64,000 bases of DNA, taken from WHTI01 sp963826105 (GTDB lineage Bacteria; Actinomycetota; CADDZG01; WHSQ01). Positions 55,551-63,911 of the stretch are shown one piece after another; positions within the stretch are counted from its first letter, which is position 1, and each line of letters begins with the position of its first letter. The stretch spans positions 49,778 to 113,777 of the forward strand of contig CAWGWA010000002.1 in assembly GCA_963826105.1 (NCBI GenBank), written 5' to 3'. A model generated the notes under the pieces. The model was given only the letters and a program-made list of their open reading frames with translations, was not told the origin of the DNA and did not search any database. Made by a program: the position numbers and the translations under genes.

Positions 55551-56968
55551 CCTCGAAACGGATCGTCGTGGAGCGCGGGACCTACCACGACTCCGTGACG
55601 TTGATGCTGGCGTCGCGCGACGCGGAGGAGACCGAGGGCATCGTCTTCGCTGCGGCGGCGGCCGCGACCCCGGTGAACCTCGAGCTCCTCACCGGCAGAG
55701 GCTTCGATCTGCCGGCCGATCTCGTCCCCGACGATCTCTTGATCGCGATCGAGGGCGTCGATGACAGTGCGCTCGAGCGCGCGGCCGGGGCGATCGAGGC
55801 GCGTCTTACGGCTCGCCCTCGCGACACCGGCGACTCCTCGCGAGCGGCCCCTCGCTCGCTACGCTCCGCCGCGGGCCGGGACAGTGACCTGAACCTCGCG
55901 TTCGTTTCCGTGCCGGGCCGGTACGCGGCCTACGAGGTCGCGAGCGCGCTCGAGGCCGGACTCAACGTCTTCTGTTTCTCCGATGGTGTGTCGCTGGAGG
56001 CCGAGGTCATCCTCAAGGGACGAGCGGCGGCCGCGGGCCTGCTCCTGATGGGCCCCGACTGTGGCACCGGGATCCTTTCCGGCATCGGTCTTGGTTTCGC
56101 CAATGTCGTGCGCCGGGGGCCGGTCGGGATCGTCGGCGCCTCGGGGACCGGGACCCAGGAGATCTGCTGCCTGCTCGATGCCGCCGGCATCGGGGTCAGC
56201 CATGCGATCGGGGTCGGAGGCCGCGATCTCAGCGCTCCGGTCGGGGGCATGATGACCCTCGAGGGGATCCAGCTGCTGGCAGATGACCCGGCGACCGAGA
56301 TCATCTGTGTTGTATCGAAGCCCCCCGATCCGTCGGTCACCGAACGAGTCCTCAGCGCGCTGACCGCCGCCGCCAAGCCGGCCGTCATCGCGCTGCTCGG
56401 TGCCGATGACGTCGGTGATGAACGCATGGTCGCAACGCTCGAAGCCGCCGCGGCTCGGGCGGCCGAGCTGGCGGGGGGCATCGTCGCTTTCCACGAGCTC
56501 GCGATCGAAGCACCCACGCCTGGGGCGATCGCCGGTTGCTTCGCGGGAGGAACCCTCTGCGCCGAAGCTGCCGCGATCGTGGCCGCCTCCGGCTTGGATG
56601 CGCGCTTCGTCGATTTTGGGGATGACGAGATGACCGCGGGCCGTGCTCATCCGATGATCGACCCCACCTTGCGGAACGAAGCGGTCGCTCGCGCCGCGGA
56701 GGACCGCGAGGTCGGAGTCGTGGTGCTCGATGTCGTGCTGGGACATGGAGCTCATCCGGATCCCGCGGCAGAACTGGCCCCCGTGATCCGCGCCGCTCTG
56801 GAAGCCAGGACCGGCGAACTCACCATCGTTGTCACGGTCTGTGGGACCGCCGGCGATCCGCAGGGGCTCACGTCTCAGATCCATGCGTTGGAAGCCGCCG
56901 GTGCTCTCGTGACGCGAAGCGCCGCGTCTGCCGGTCGCCTCGCGGTCGAGGCGGGAGGGGGCGGATGA
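55547..56968 (+). CDS. FdrA-family protein (AllF), succinyl-CoA-synthetase-like carbamoyltransferase subunit
   Basis: The 473-residue FdrA homologue has a CoA-ligase-like fold: GIVGASGTGTQEICCLLDAAGIG and GIQLLADDPATEIICVVSKP correspond to the SCS-alpha-type nucleotide/CoA regions, followed by a C-terminal SCS-beta-like half. In E. coli, FdrA (AllF) works with YlbE (AllG) and YlbF (AllH) as oxamate carbamoyltransferase. DUF1116 lies directly downstream here and DUF2877 lies upstream, so the full set is present. GTG start, overlapping the HyuB stop. Confidence 0.87.
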   Translation: MTSKRIVVERGTYHDSVTLMLASRDAEETEGIVFAAAAAATPVNLELLTGRGFDLPADLVPDDLLIAIEGVDDSALERAAGAIEARLTARPRDTGDSSRAAPRSLRSAAGRDSDLNLAFVSVPGRYAAYEVASALEAGLNVFCFSDGVSLEAEVILKGRAAAAGLLLMGPDCGTGILSGIGLGFANVVRRGPVGIVGASGTGTQEICCLLDAAGIGVSHAIGVGGRDLSAPVGGMMTLEGIQLLADDPATEIICVVSKPPDPSVTERVLSALTAAAKPAVIALLGADDVGDERMVATLEAAAARAAELAGGIVAFHELAIEAPTPGAIAGCFAGGTLCAEAAAIVAASGLDARFVDFGDDEMTAGRAHPMIDPTLRNEAVARAAEDREVGVVVLDVVLGHGAHPDPAAELAPVIRAALEARTGELTIVVTVCGTAGDPQGLTSQIHALEAAGALVTRSAASAGRLAVEAGGGG

Positions 56969-58353
56969 GCATCCTCGACGGGATCCGGGTCGCGAGCGCC
57001 GGGGTCGAGCTGTTCGCTTCCGACGTCGAGAGTCAGGACGTCGCGGTTACCCGGGTTGACTGGCGCCCTCCGGCACCGGGGAGCGAATCAGCCCTGGCGC
57101 GCCTCGCAGGGGCGGCGACGGCGGGCGCCAACGATCGCGCGGTCGCGCGGATGCAGGACGCTCATCCCCGACTGACCGGCATCGGGATGGCCGGGGACCT
57201 CATCGCCGATCTCGAGCCGGGGACCTTCTTGCACGCCGGGCCCCCGATCGAGTGGCCCGACATGGCAGGTCCACTCCGGGGAGCGATCATCGGGGCGGCC
57301 TTGCTCGAGGATCTCGCAACCGATCCGGACGATGCGATGAAGCGGGCGGCGGCGGGTGAGTTCCACTTCATCCCCTGCCACGAGCGCGACACGGTCGGTC
57401 CGATGGCGGGCGTCGTGAGTCCGTCGATGCCGGTATGGATCGTCGATAACGAACCGGGGGACAACCGTGCTCTGTGCACGTTGAACGAGGGTCTCGGGAA
57501 GGTCCTGCGCTACGGCGCGTACGACAACCAGGTGATCGAGCGTCTCCGGTGGATGTCGGCGGTCCTTGCTCCGGTACTCACCTCCGCGCTCCAAGTGCTC
57601 GACGCTCCACTCGATCTCAGGGCGATGATCGCCCACTCGCTTCAGATGGGTGACGAGCTGCACAACCGGAACAGGGCGGCAACCTCGCTCCTGCTGCGGA
57701 CGTTGATGCCGGCGCTGCTGACGATCGATCACCCGCGTAGTGACGTGGTCGCCGCCGCCGAGTTCATCTCGTCGAACGATCACTTCTTCCTCAATCTTGG
57801 GATGGCCTCGGCGAAGGCAACCGCGGATGCTGCCTCCGGGATCGAGGGAAGCTCGGTCGTGGTGTGCATGGCGCGCAACGGAACCGAATTCGGCGTGCGC
57901 CTGTCCGGCACCGGCGATCGGTGGTTCACCGGTCCCGCCGGGATCGTCGACGGCCTGTATCTCCCCGGATTCGGTCCGGAGGACGCCAACCCGGACATCG
58001 GGGACTCGACGATCACCGAAACCTGCGGTCTCGGTGGGATGGCGATGGCCGCCGCCCCAGCGATCGTGAGATTCGTCGGAGGCACGCCGGCCGACGCCCT
58101 TGCGACCACCGACCGGATGTACGAGATCACCTGGGGCGAGAGCGATCACTATCAGATCCCGGCGCTCGACTTCCGCGGGACTCCGCTCGGCATCGACTGC
58201 CGCGAGGTCGTCCACACCGGGATACTCCCGGCCGTGAACACCGGTATCGCCCACAAGGACCCGGGCATCGGACAGGTCGGCGCCGGCCTCGTCGAGCCTC
58301 CGATGTCCGCCTTCACCGCCGCCCTCGAGTCCCTGGCGTCCTACGACTCTTAG
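56965..58353 (+). CDS. DUF1116 protein (AllG), carbamoyltransferase subunit
   Basis: The 462-residue protein matches DUF1116 (YlbE): GIGMAGDLIADLEPGTFLHA, LRWMSAVLAPVLTSALQVL and GLGGMAMAAAPAIVRFVGG are recognised landmarks. It acts with FdrA and DUF2877 in transferring the carbamoyl group of oxalurate-type substrates to phosphate. The ATG overlaps the FdrA stop by 4 bp. It is the last gene of the operon; the carbamate kinase expected downstream is not seen here. Confidence 0.87.
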   Translation: MSILDGIRVASAGVELFASDVESQDVAVTRVDWRPPAPGSESALARLAGAATAGANDRAVARMQDAHPRLTGIGMAGDLIADLEPGTFLHAGPPIEWPDMAGPLRGAIIGAALLEDLATDPDDAMKRAAAGEFHFIPCHERDTVGPMAGVVSPSMPVWIVDNEPGDNRALCTLNEGLGKVLRYGAYDNQVIERLRWMSAVLAPVLTSALQVLDAPLDLRAMIAHSLQMGDELHNRNRAATSLLLRTLMPALLTIDHPRSDVVAAAEFISSNDHFFLNLGMASAKATADAASGIEGSSVVVCMARNGTEFGVRLSGTGDRWFTGPAGIVDGLYLPGFGPEDANPDIGDSTITETCGLGGMAMAAAPAIVRFVGGTPADALATTDRMYEITWGESDHYQIPALDFRGTPLGIDCREVVHTGILPAVNTGIAHKDPGIGQVGAGLVEPPMSAFTAALESLASYDS

Positions 58354-58575
58354 CCCAAGTTCTCTTGCGGACGACTACGGGCGTACACTTTTCCACGGGG
58401 GTCGGGAAAACATACTTCGCGTTTCCACAGCACCCTTTCCCACCAGAACCGGTGCAGGGCCCGGTTACTGCCCGCTGGTGGTGGCCTCTAGGTATTGGGC
58501 TGTGCCCTTGTTGTCAACAGGCGGCCCTGGCTACGGTCTCCTGAATTGTCGTAGGGGCTCTTCAGAATCCGACTA
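58354..58575 (+). other. Gap at the operon end with a stable hairpin; change in composition
   Basis: No gene is seen in these 222 bp. A nested inverted repeat, CCACCAG/CTGGTGG (58440-58446 with 58475-58481) and GGGC/GCCC inside it, is the only structure, about 90 bp after the operon stop. Base composition falls from here on, marking the left edge of the atypical island. Confidence 0.4.
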
Positions 58576-59490
58576 ATGAGGCGAATGAAAGACCAAAGCA
58601 GCATTCATACGACGTCCGGCCCTGATTCACGAGGCATTTCCCAGACCGAGCTCTCCGCTCTGGCAAACGACTGTCGATCAGTCATCGCCACCCACATCCG
58701 GGGCCTAGCCAGGCTGGAGAAACCTAGCGGTGGCAATTGGTCGGAGATCCGAGAGGGTTTCCGGTGGGCCGGGAATTGTCTGGGTGGTAAAGCAGTCACG
58801 GGTGAGGGGCACGTGGATCTTCAGATTCTTGCGAAATCTCTCGGAACTGTGGTCGAGTTGGTGAACAGCGACTTTGAAGCAAGTCTGGCTCCAGATAGTG
58901 TTGGGCTGGTCATTAGAGTTGGTCAGCACTGGCCCAAGTCACGCAGAAGAGCGTCAATCGCCCACGAGCTTGGACACTCATTCTTTTGGAATCCCTCCTC
59001 GCTCAACCGCTATGTCGTCTATCCACCAAGGGACCCTGAGTGTTCCTGGAAGGAGGAGGATGTCTGTTGGGTCTTCGCTCGATGGATGTTGGTGCCAGAG
59101 CGGCTCTAGTTGAGGCCAAGGCCGATCCAGGGGGAATGCCCGCTCCCATGCTCCTGTCGATTTCCCACCGGTCTTGGCGTTTCACCACAGATGCTTGCCC
59201 GCAGGCTTCTGCTTGATACACCCGGCTGGGAAGACCACATTTTCATGGAGCAGGCAATTGCTCCCGAAGGAAGGACTTCACTCCGAGTAGTGCAGGGGAG
59301 AAAGTTGCGCCGTCGGACATCAATCAGAAAGTATCTCCAAGGCGCCAAGGAATTGATTGCGTCGAACCCGGGGTCCTTTTCGGACGCGGTCGCCAGTGGC
59401 GAATCGGCGGGACTTGTTGGAAGTGCTTGCACGGTTCCCTGGCCTCAGCCTGGGGGTTGTACTAACTTGGCAATTCTCCGCCCTTCCTGA
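58576..59490 (+). CDS. ImmA/IrrE-type metallopeptidase (two compensating frameshifts)
   Basis: The Zn-peptidase motif RRASIAHELGHSFF (HExxH) lies in the middle, with the third ligand likely in EDVCWVFARWMLVPERL. The frame is then interrupted by a TAG at 59107-59109. Reading the other frame, RALVEAKADPGGMPAPMLLS, and returning near 59174 restores FGVSPQMLARRL. So one missing base (about 59104) and one extra base (about 59174) are inferred. Corrected length is about 304 residues. ImmA/IrrE peptidases cleave repressors of mobile elements or toxin-antitoxin-like modules. No helix-turn-helix partner is adjacent. Confidence 0.72.
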
Positions 59491-59572
59491 GCCCAAACCC
59501 CTGGATTTCTTTGCTTGGTGCTAATACCCTTGTCGGTCCGGGCTTGGCGGCGCATCGGGGAGGGTCGGTTTC

Positions 59573-61030
59573 GTGAACCAGCAAAGTTTGGTATCCCCTG
59601 AGCCTAGCGATGACGTCGCGGAAAAAGGTCAAGCGCCAGTGGATCGTAACCCTGAAGTTATCGAGCGTATGTTGCATCCACACGAGTCTCTTCGTGATCC
59701 GATACACGGTGACATCTGGATTACGGCTCTCGAACGTCGGCTTATCGACACCCTTGCTTTCCAGAGAATGAGGCGGATAGCCCAACTGGGACCAACCGGT
59801 ACCGTTTACCCCGGTGCGACACACACCCGCTTCATGCATTCGATTGGGACCCTTCACGTCCTTCAAGATCTCGTGGACATCGTCAACCGAAATGCAGATC
59901 TGTATCCTGAGCCCCAGATGATGAGTGTGGAGGCCTATCCACGGCTCCTCGCTAGGCTGATGGCTCTCCTACATGACGTCGCTCACATTCCGTTCGGGCA
60001 CACCCTTGAGGATGAGGGCAACCTTTTCCCTCCTGAGTGGGACGACGCGAGACGAGTTGAGCATTGGCTGGGGCCGGAGTCTGAGATCGGGAAGGTAATC
60101 GTCCAGTCTTGTCAGAGCTCAGGAGGAAGCAAAGAATTCGGGCTGTCGCTACTTCAGGATGTCCGGGTTTATCTCGCAACCAAACGGAGGCAGTTCTCAA
60201 CGCTAGAGTTTCCTTTCGTCGCCGACCTGGTCGGCAACACTCTTTGTGCCGACCTCTTGGATTATCTCGAGAGAGACATGTACTTCTGCGGTTTACGCGA
60301 GCAGAGTGGCGATAGGTTTATCAGTTACGTCGCCGTGATGACAATAAAGAAAATCCAGGACGGCCACTATGAGGTAGTGCCGGGCGACAATCCTGATGCG
60401 GAGGCAAGGGTCGTTCTCTTGGCGTATAGACCCGAGAGGGGTCATAACGATCCTGACAACGCGAATCAGGTGAAGACTGTTTCGAAGCCAGACGTTCTTT
60501 CCGAGGCCTTCGACATGCTGCGTCGACGGTTCTCCCTGGCGGAGAAGGTGTACTTTCACCGCACGAAGAAATCTGCTTCCAGCATGCTGATTTCCGCAGT
60601 GGGCGAAGCGGGGCTCGGAGTGTCGGATCTTTGGGATTTGTCTGATGAAGAAGTTGTGCGCTTGCTAAGCGAGCATGAGAACCCTCGAGTTAAGCGATTA
60701 GGCGAGGCTTTTCGTGACCGCAGTCTTTACAAGCCTTCTCTGTATCGACTTAGGTTCCGAGAGCGGCAGGACAGGGATGCTGACTCGATAAAACTCTGGG
60801 ATGTTGTCTATGCGAAGTTCCGAGACGCAAAGCAGCGCCTGGAGACAGAGCGGGAGCTGGAGGACCTGCTTGAACTCCCGAAGGGCAGCGTATCTATCTA
60901 CTGCCCCGATCGAGACATGAATCTGAAGCGGTTTGAGATGCTCGTGCAATATGGACGAGGCTCCGAGGTCAAGATGTTTCGTCAACTCCTAGATCACCGC
61001 GCAAGGCGGAGATGGACGCGCTGGATGTAA
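59573..61030 (+). CDS. HD-superfamily phosphohydrolase (SAMHD1/YdjH-like)
   Basis: The 485-residue protein has the HD metal-site motifs THTRFMHSIGTLH, ALLHDVAHIPFGHTLEDEG and the distal Asp in CADLLDYLERDMYF. Long helical C-terminal sequence follows. Homologues hydrolyse dNTPs or nucleotides, and some act in phage defence by depleting dNTPs; that role here is inference. The first ~35 residues are variable and ATG/GTG choice is uncertain. It is in a lower-G+C island and is coupled to a small downstream gene. Confidence 0.85.
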   Translation: MNQQSLVSPEPSDDVAEKGQAPVDRNPEVIERMLHPHESLRDPIHGDIWITALERRLIDTLAFQRMRRIAQLGPTGTVYPGATHTRFMHSIGTLHVLQDLVDIVNRNADLYPEPQMMSVEAYPRLLARLMALLHDVAHIPFGHTLEDEGNLFPPEWDDARRVEHWLGPESEIGKVIVQSCQSSGGSKEFGLSLLQDVRVYLATKRRQFSTLEFPFVADLVGNTLCADLLDYLERDMYFCGLREQSGDRFISYVAVMTIKKIQDGHYEVVPGDNPDAEARVVLLAYRPERGHNDPDNANQVKTVSKPDVLSEAFDMLRRRFSLAEKVYFHRTKKSASSMLISAVGEAGLGVSDLWDLSDEEVVRLLSEHENPRVKRLGEAFRDRSLYKPSLYRLRFRERQDRDADSIKLWDVVYAKFRDAKQRLETERELEDLLELPKGSVSIYCPDRDMNLKRFEMLVQYGRGSEVKMFRQLLDHRARRRWTRWM

Positions 61031-61377
61031 GGTTCCACGAACTGTGGGCATTGGAAGTATTTATTGATCCCAGGGTTCTGGACGCTGAGGAGATAGGCAG
61101 TCCCCAGGTCGCTCTGGCGAATGGGTTTTGCGAGAGCGCAGACGTCTTTGGACTACCGAACGACAACACAGCGCTTCGAGGTAAAGGACAGAGTCGGGTA
61201 GAGCTCTGGGCGACCCGCTCGTGTGAGAGTTGGAATGAGAAGAATGAAGACAAGGTTCCTTTTGACGTCTATCGACAGCTGGTGGCCCAGGATCGACGAG
61301 CGGGTGAGTATCGCTCTCAGTCCGATGTGGATCAGGAATTGAGGAAAGTAATGCGGGCTCGTCGCAAGGAGTCCTAG
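61012..61377 (+). CDS. Small protein coupled to the HD phosphohydrolase
   Basis: A 121-residue protein of no family I recognise, rich in charged residues and starting MDALDVRFHELWALEVFID. Its ATG lies 19 bp inside the HD gene's end and is preceded by AAGGCGGAG, a good ribosome site, so the two are translated together. It may be a regulatory partner or immunity-like protein. Composition is lower in G+C than the core genes. Confidence 0.55.
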   Translation: MDALDVRFHELWALEVFIDPRVLDAEEIGSPQVALANGFCESADVFGLPNDNTALRGKGQSRVELWATRSCESWNEKNEDKVPFDVYRQLVAQDRRAGEYRSQSDVDQELRKVMRARRKES

Positions 61378-61480
61378 GTGGTCAGAAAGCTGTTTAATCC
61401 GTTCAGAATGCAATGGCTAAAGGGTTGCCACTGAGGAGCTCGTCTTTGCTTTGTAAGAGAGCTTAGCAACGCCGCCTATG

Positions 61481-61499
61481 AGACCAATCCAGTTGGTCT
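61481..61499. other. Perfect 7-bp hairpin in the 169-bp gap after the island
   Basis: AGACCAA/TTGGTCT with loop TCCAG lies between the small HD-partner gene and the MDMPI gene. The palindrome GCTCGC-TT-GCGAGC follows at once. It may be a weak terminator; no gene is seen in 61378-61546. Confidence 0.35.
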
Positions 61500-61546
61500 G
61501 CTCGCTTGCGAGCGAGGGCGGGTCTGGTCGAGGTTGATTGTTCCGA

Positions 61547-62259
61547 ATGAATGCTGAGGTGCTCGAGGAACGGCTGGCGAAGGTTGCGGCCTCGGAGGAG
61601 CGGTTCATCGCCACGATGGAGGGTCTCGAAGAAGCTGCGCTCGTCGAACCGTCGTTACTCCCGGGGTGGTCGCGGGGACACGTGGTTGCTCACGTCGCCC
61701 TCAACGCTCACTCGAACGTGAACCTGATGAACTGGGCTCGCACCGGGGTGGAGACCCCCAATACCCCAGCGAGCAGCACCGGGCCGATGACATCGAACGC
61801 TTCTCGTCCCGTACCAAGAGCGAGCACCTGATCGCACTGCGAGAAGCAGCCGCTACGCTGATGGACGCGATGCGGGCCGTTCCGCTCGACCGTTGGGACG
61901 TCGCCGTCCGAGGGCTCGGTAGCGGCCCCCGTCCGATCTCTCGCTATCTCCACGGTCGAGTGACCGAGGTCGAGATCCATCATGTCGACCTCGACGCGGG
62001 CTACGACTCGAGTGATTGGCCCGAGGACTGGGTCGCTCGGCTCCTGCGAGGTCTTCCCACGATGCTGGACGAGCCGATCATCCCCTTCGCGCTTGAGCCC
62101 GAGGACCTCGATGTCGTGGTCGTACTCGGCTCCGGCCCCTCGGTGGAGAGCGTCTCCGGCCCCGCTCACGGTCTTCTCAAGTGGTGCATCGGGAGGAGCA
62201 CGGGGGAGGATCTGAGGAGCGGAGGGGGCGCTCTTCCAGAGGTTCCACCCTGGGACTAG
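61547..62259 (+). CDS. Mycothiol-dependent maleylpyruvate isomerase-like (MDMPI) protein (one frameshift)
   Basis: The DinB-fold N-terminal domain (AALVEPSLLPGWSRGHVVAH, with metal His) and ISRYLHGRVTEVEIHHVDLDAGYDSSDWP, shown only in part here, are typical of TIGR03083/MDMPI proteins, which bind mycothiol. The family is almost confined to actinobacteria. A base is missing near 61762 in a C-run; restoring it gives TGVETPQYPSEQHRADD. Corrected length is about 238 residues. The frame start ATG is 61547. Confidence 0.8.
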
Positions 62260-62272
62260 GGGTTCATCGCGG

Positions 62273-63130
62273 CTAGAGAGACACCGGCTCCACGGGACCA
62301 TCGCTACTCCATACGGTCCACGATCGCCCATGAAAGGCGGCGCCGATTCGACCCTCGGCATCGATCGCAAGCACGCCGGCCGAAGCGCTGTATCGCTCGC
62401 TTAGTTCGAAAACGATCTTTTCAACAGCGGCTTGCGGATCCAACCCATCTTCAATCAAAAAGGCTGTTCGCAAACACCCAGATCGCTCAAGGAACATCTC
62501 CCCAAGTCCCGTGGCAACGACAGCACAAGATCGACTGGCAAACAACCCCGCGCCCGGTATGCAGGCGTCCCCAACTCTCCCTCCCATTTTCCCAAAAAGC
62601 CCCCCGGTCGATGATGCCGCTGCAAGCCCCCCGTCGGGGGCCAGACCGACCGCTCCGACAGTATCGACAAACTCGTCCCTTCCGAAGCTTGAGATCTCGA
62701 AGTGTCCCGATTCGATCTCTTGCCTCCATCTCGATTCCTGTTCGGGAGTCGACGACACAAGAGTGTCCATATCGGGCGCCAAGCGCATGGCCTGTCTTCC
62801 GTAGAGGAGGCAGTGGGGCGTGTTCGACATGACCCGCCTCGCCAGCGTGATGGGGTGACGCACCCATACTCCAGCGACTCCGGCAGCCTTGCCATCCCGG
62901 CCGTCCATGATCCCGGCATCCAGCCTAAGGTTCCCGTGGATGTCCAAAACTGCGCCATATCCGGCATTGAGTTCGGGTTCATCCTCAAGGGCTATCACCG
63001 ATTGTTCCACTGCATCCATAGCCGTCCGGCTGTCTAATGCCGCCCCCACGGCGTTTGAGACCGAAATCGATTTACCCAGGGACTGCCCTTGGACGCCCCC
63101 GTGCGCGACGATGAATGGTTCAACCTTCAC
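62273..63130 (-). CDS. Isoaspartyl peptidase/L-asparaginase (Ntn-hydrolase family)
   Basis: The 285-residue protein is a plant-type asparaginase. The autocleavage site and catalytic Thr sit in FVDTVGAVGLAPDGGLAAAS. The N-terminal IVAHGGVQGQ, LDEPELNAGYGA and the C-terminal GRIGAAFHGRS also fit the family. It removes isoaspartyl dipeptides or asparagine. It is divergent from the GntR gene, which may regulate it. Codon use is intermediate between the core and the atypical island. Confidence 0.88.
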   Translation of the reverse strand: MKVEPFIVAHGGVQGQSLGKSISVSNAVGAALDSRTAMDAVEQSVIALEDEPELNAGYGAVLDIHGNLRLDAGIMDGRDGKAAGVAGVWVRHPITLARRVMSNTPHCLLYGRQAMRLAPDMDTLVSSTPEQESRWRQEIESGHFEISSFGRDEFVDTVGAVGLAPDGGLAAASSTGGLFGKMGGRVGDACIPGAGLFASRSCAVVATGLGEMFLERSGCLRTAFLIEDGLDPQAAVEKIVFELSERYSASAGVLAIDAEGRIGAAFHGRSWTVWSSDGPVEPVSL

Positions 63131-63223
63131 TGAACGTCCACGGTCGGAGCATCCGTGGCGACAGACGTGAAGAGTGAACTCGATCGTTTTGTTGGTTGAC
63201 GGCGTCCGGTATCAAGTGGATTG

Positions 63224-63236
63224 TATGTATGACATA
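63224..63236. promoter_or_regulatory. Candidate GntR/FadR operator
   Basis: TATGT-ATG-ACATA is a perfect inverted repeat with a 3-bp spacer, located 21 bp before the GntR start and in the divergent 127-bp gap to the peptidase gene. The half-site spacing fits FCD-type GntR proteins. Its use is inferred from position alone. Confidence 0.45.
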
Positions 63237-63257
63237 TGCGAAAGGCGGGTTGAACCG

Positions 63258-63911
63258 ATGGCACGTTCGCGCAACATGCTTCTCTCTCAGCAGATATTTG
63301 AGCGCCTTGAAGAAGACATTGGGAACCGATCCTACCCGCCGGGCTCTAGGTTGGCGGAGGATGAGATTGCTACGCAACTCAGTGTTTCTCGAACACCCGT
63401 TCGAGAGGCGTTCAGGATGTTGGAACGGGAAGGCTGGATCGAGATATTCCCGCACGCAGGTGCCTACGTTCGTAACCCTTCTATGGACGAGGTTAGGCAG
63501 GTGTTCGAGGTTAGACAATGCCTTGAGGAGAGAGCGACCCGATTGGCCGCCTCGCATGCGACTGCCGCTGAAACGAGTCGCCTCCGTAAACTGATCGAAC
63601 GAGGTCGAGCTGCGGTTGAGAAGTCCAATGGGAAGGAGATCACGTCTCTGAACGCTGCGTTTCACCGGACGGTCGCTGAAGCGGGCAGGAACAAGATCCT
63701 CGCCCGGATGCTCGATGATCTCGCCAAGCAAGTCAGCTGGCACTTTTCTGCCGTTGCTACAGTCCGCGGAATCGCGTCCTGGGACAGATCACCGGAGATT
63801 CTCAAAGCGATAGAGGATCGCGATGCTGAGACGGCAGGAAAGCTTGCGGTTGATCACAGCAAGCGGACCCAGGAAGCGTTCTTTATGACGTTGATCCATG
63901 GAGATGATTAG
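63258..63911 (+). CDS. GntR-family transcriptional regulator (FadR/FCD subfamily)
   Basis: The regulator has an N-terminal winged helix (SQQIFERLEEDIGNRSYPPG and ATQLSVSRTPVREAFRMLER) and a C-terminal all-helical FCD ligand domain with metal-binding-like His (NAAFHRTVAEAG, SWHFSAV). FCD regulators sense small carboxylates or amino acids. The ATG 63258 (MARSRNMLLS) follows AAGGCGGG; starts at 63174 and 63225 would overlap the operator. About 217 residues from this start. It probably autoregulates and controls the divergent peptidase gene. Confidence 0.88.
   Translation: MARSRNMLLSQQIFERLEEDIGNRSYPPGSRLAEDEIATQLSVSRTPVREAFRMLEREGWIEIFPHAGAYVRNPSMDEVRQVFEVRQCLEERATRLAASHATAAETSRLRKLIERGRAAVEKSNGKEITSLNAAFHRTVAEAGRNKILARMLDDLAKQVSWHFSAVATVRGIASWDRSPEILKAIEDRDAETAGKLAVDHSKRTQEAFFMTLIHGDD

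Noticed and set aside
57088..58254. A 388-codon minus-strand frame
   Set aside because: Lies wholly antisense to DUF1116, with no family features.
59107..59109. TAG in ImmA/IrrE as pyrrolysine or nonsense codon
   Set aside because: A missing and an extra base restore a family-like frame across it, so recoding is not needed.
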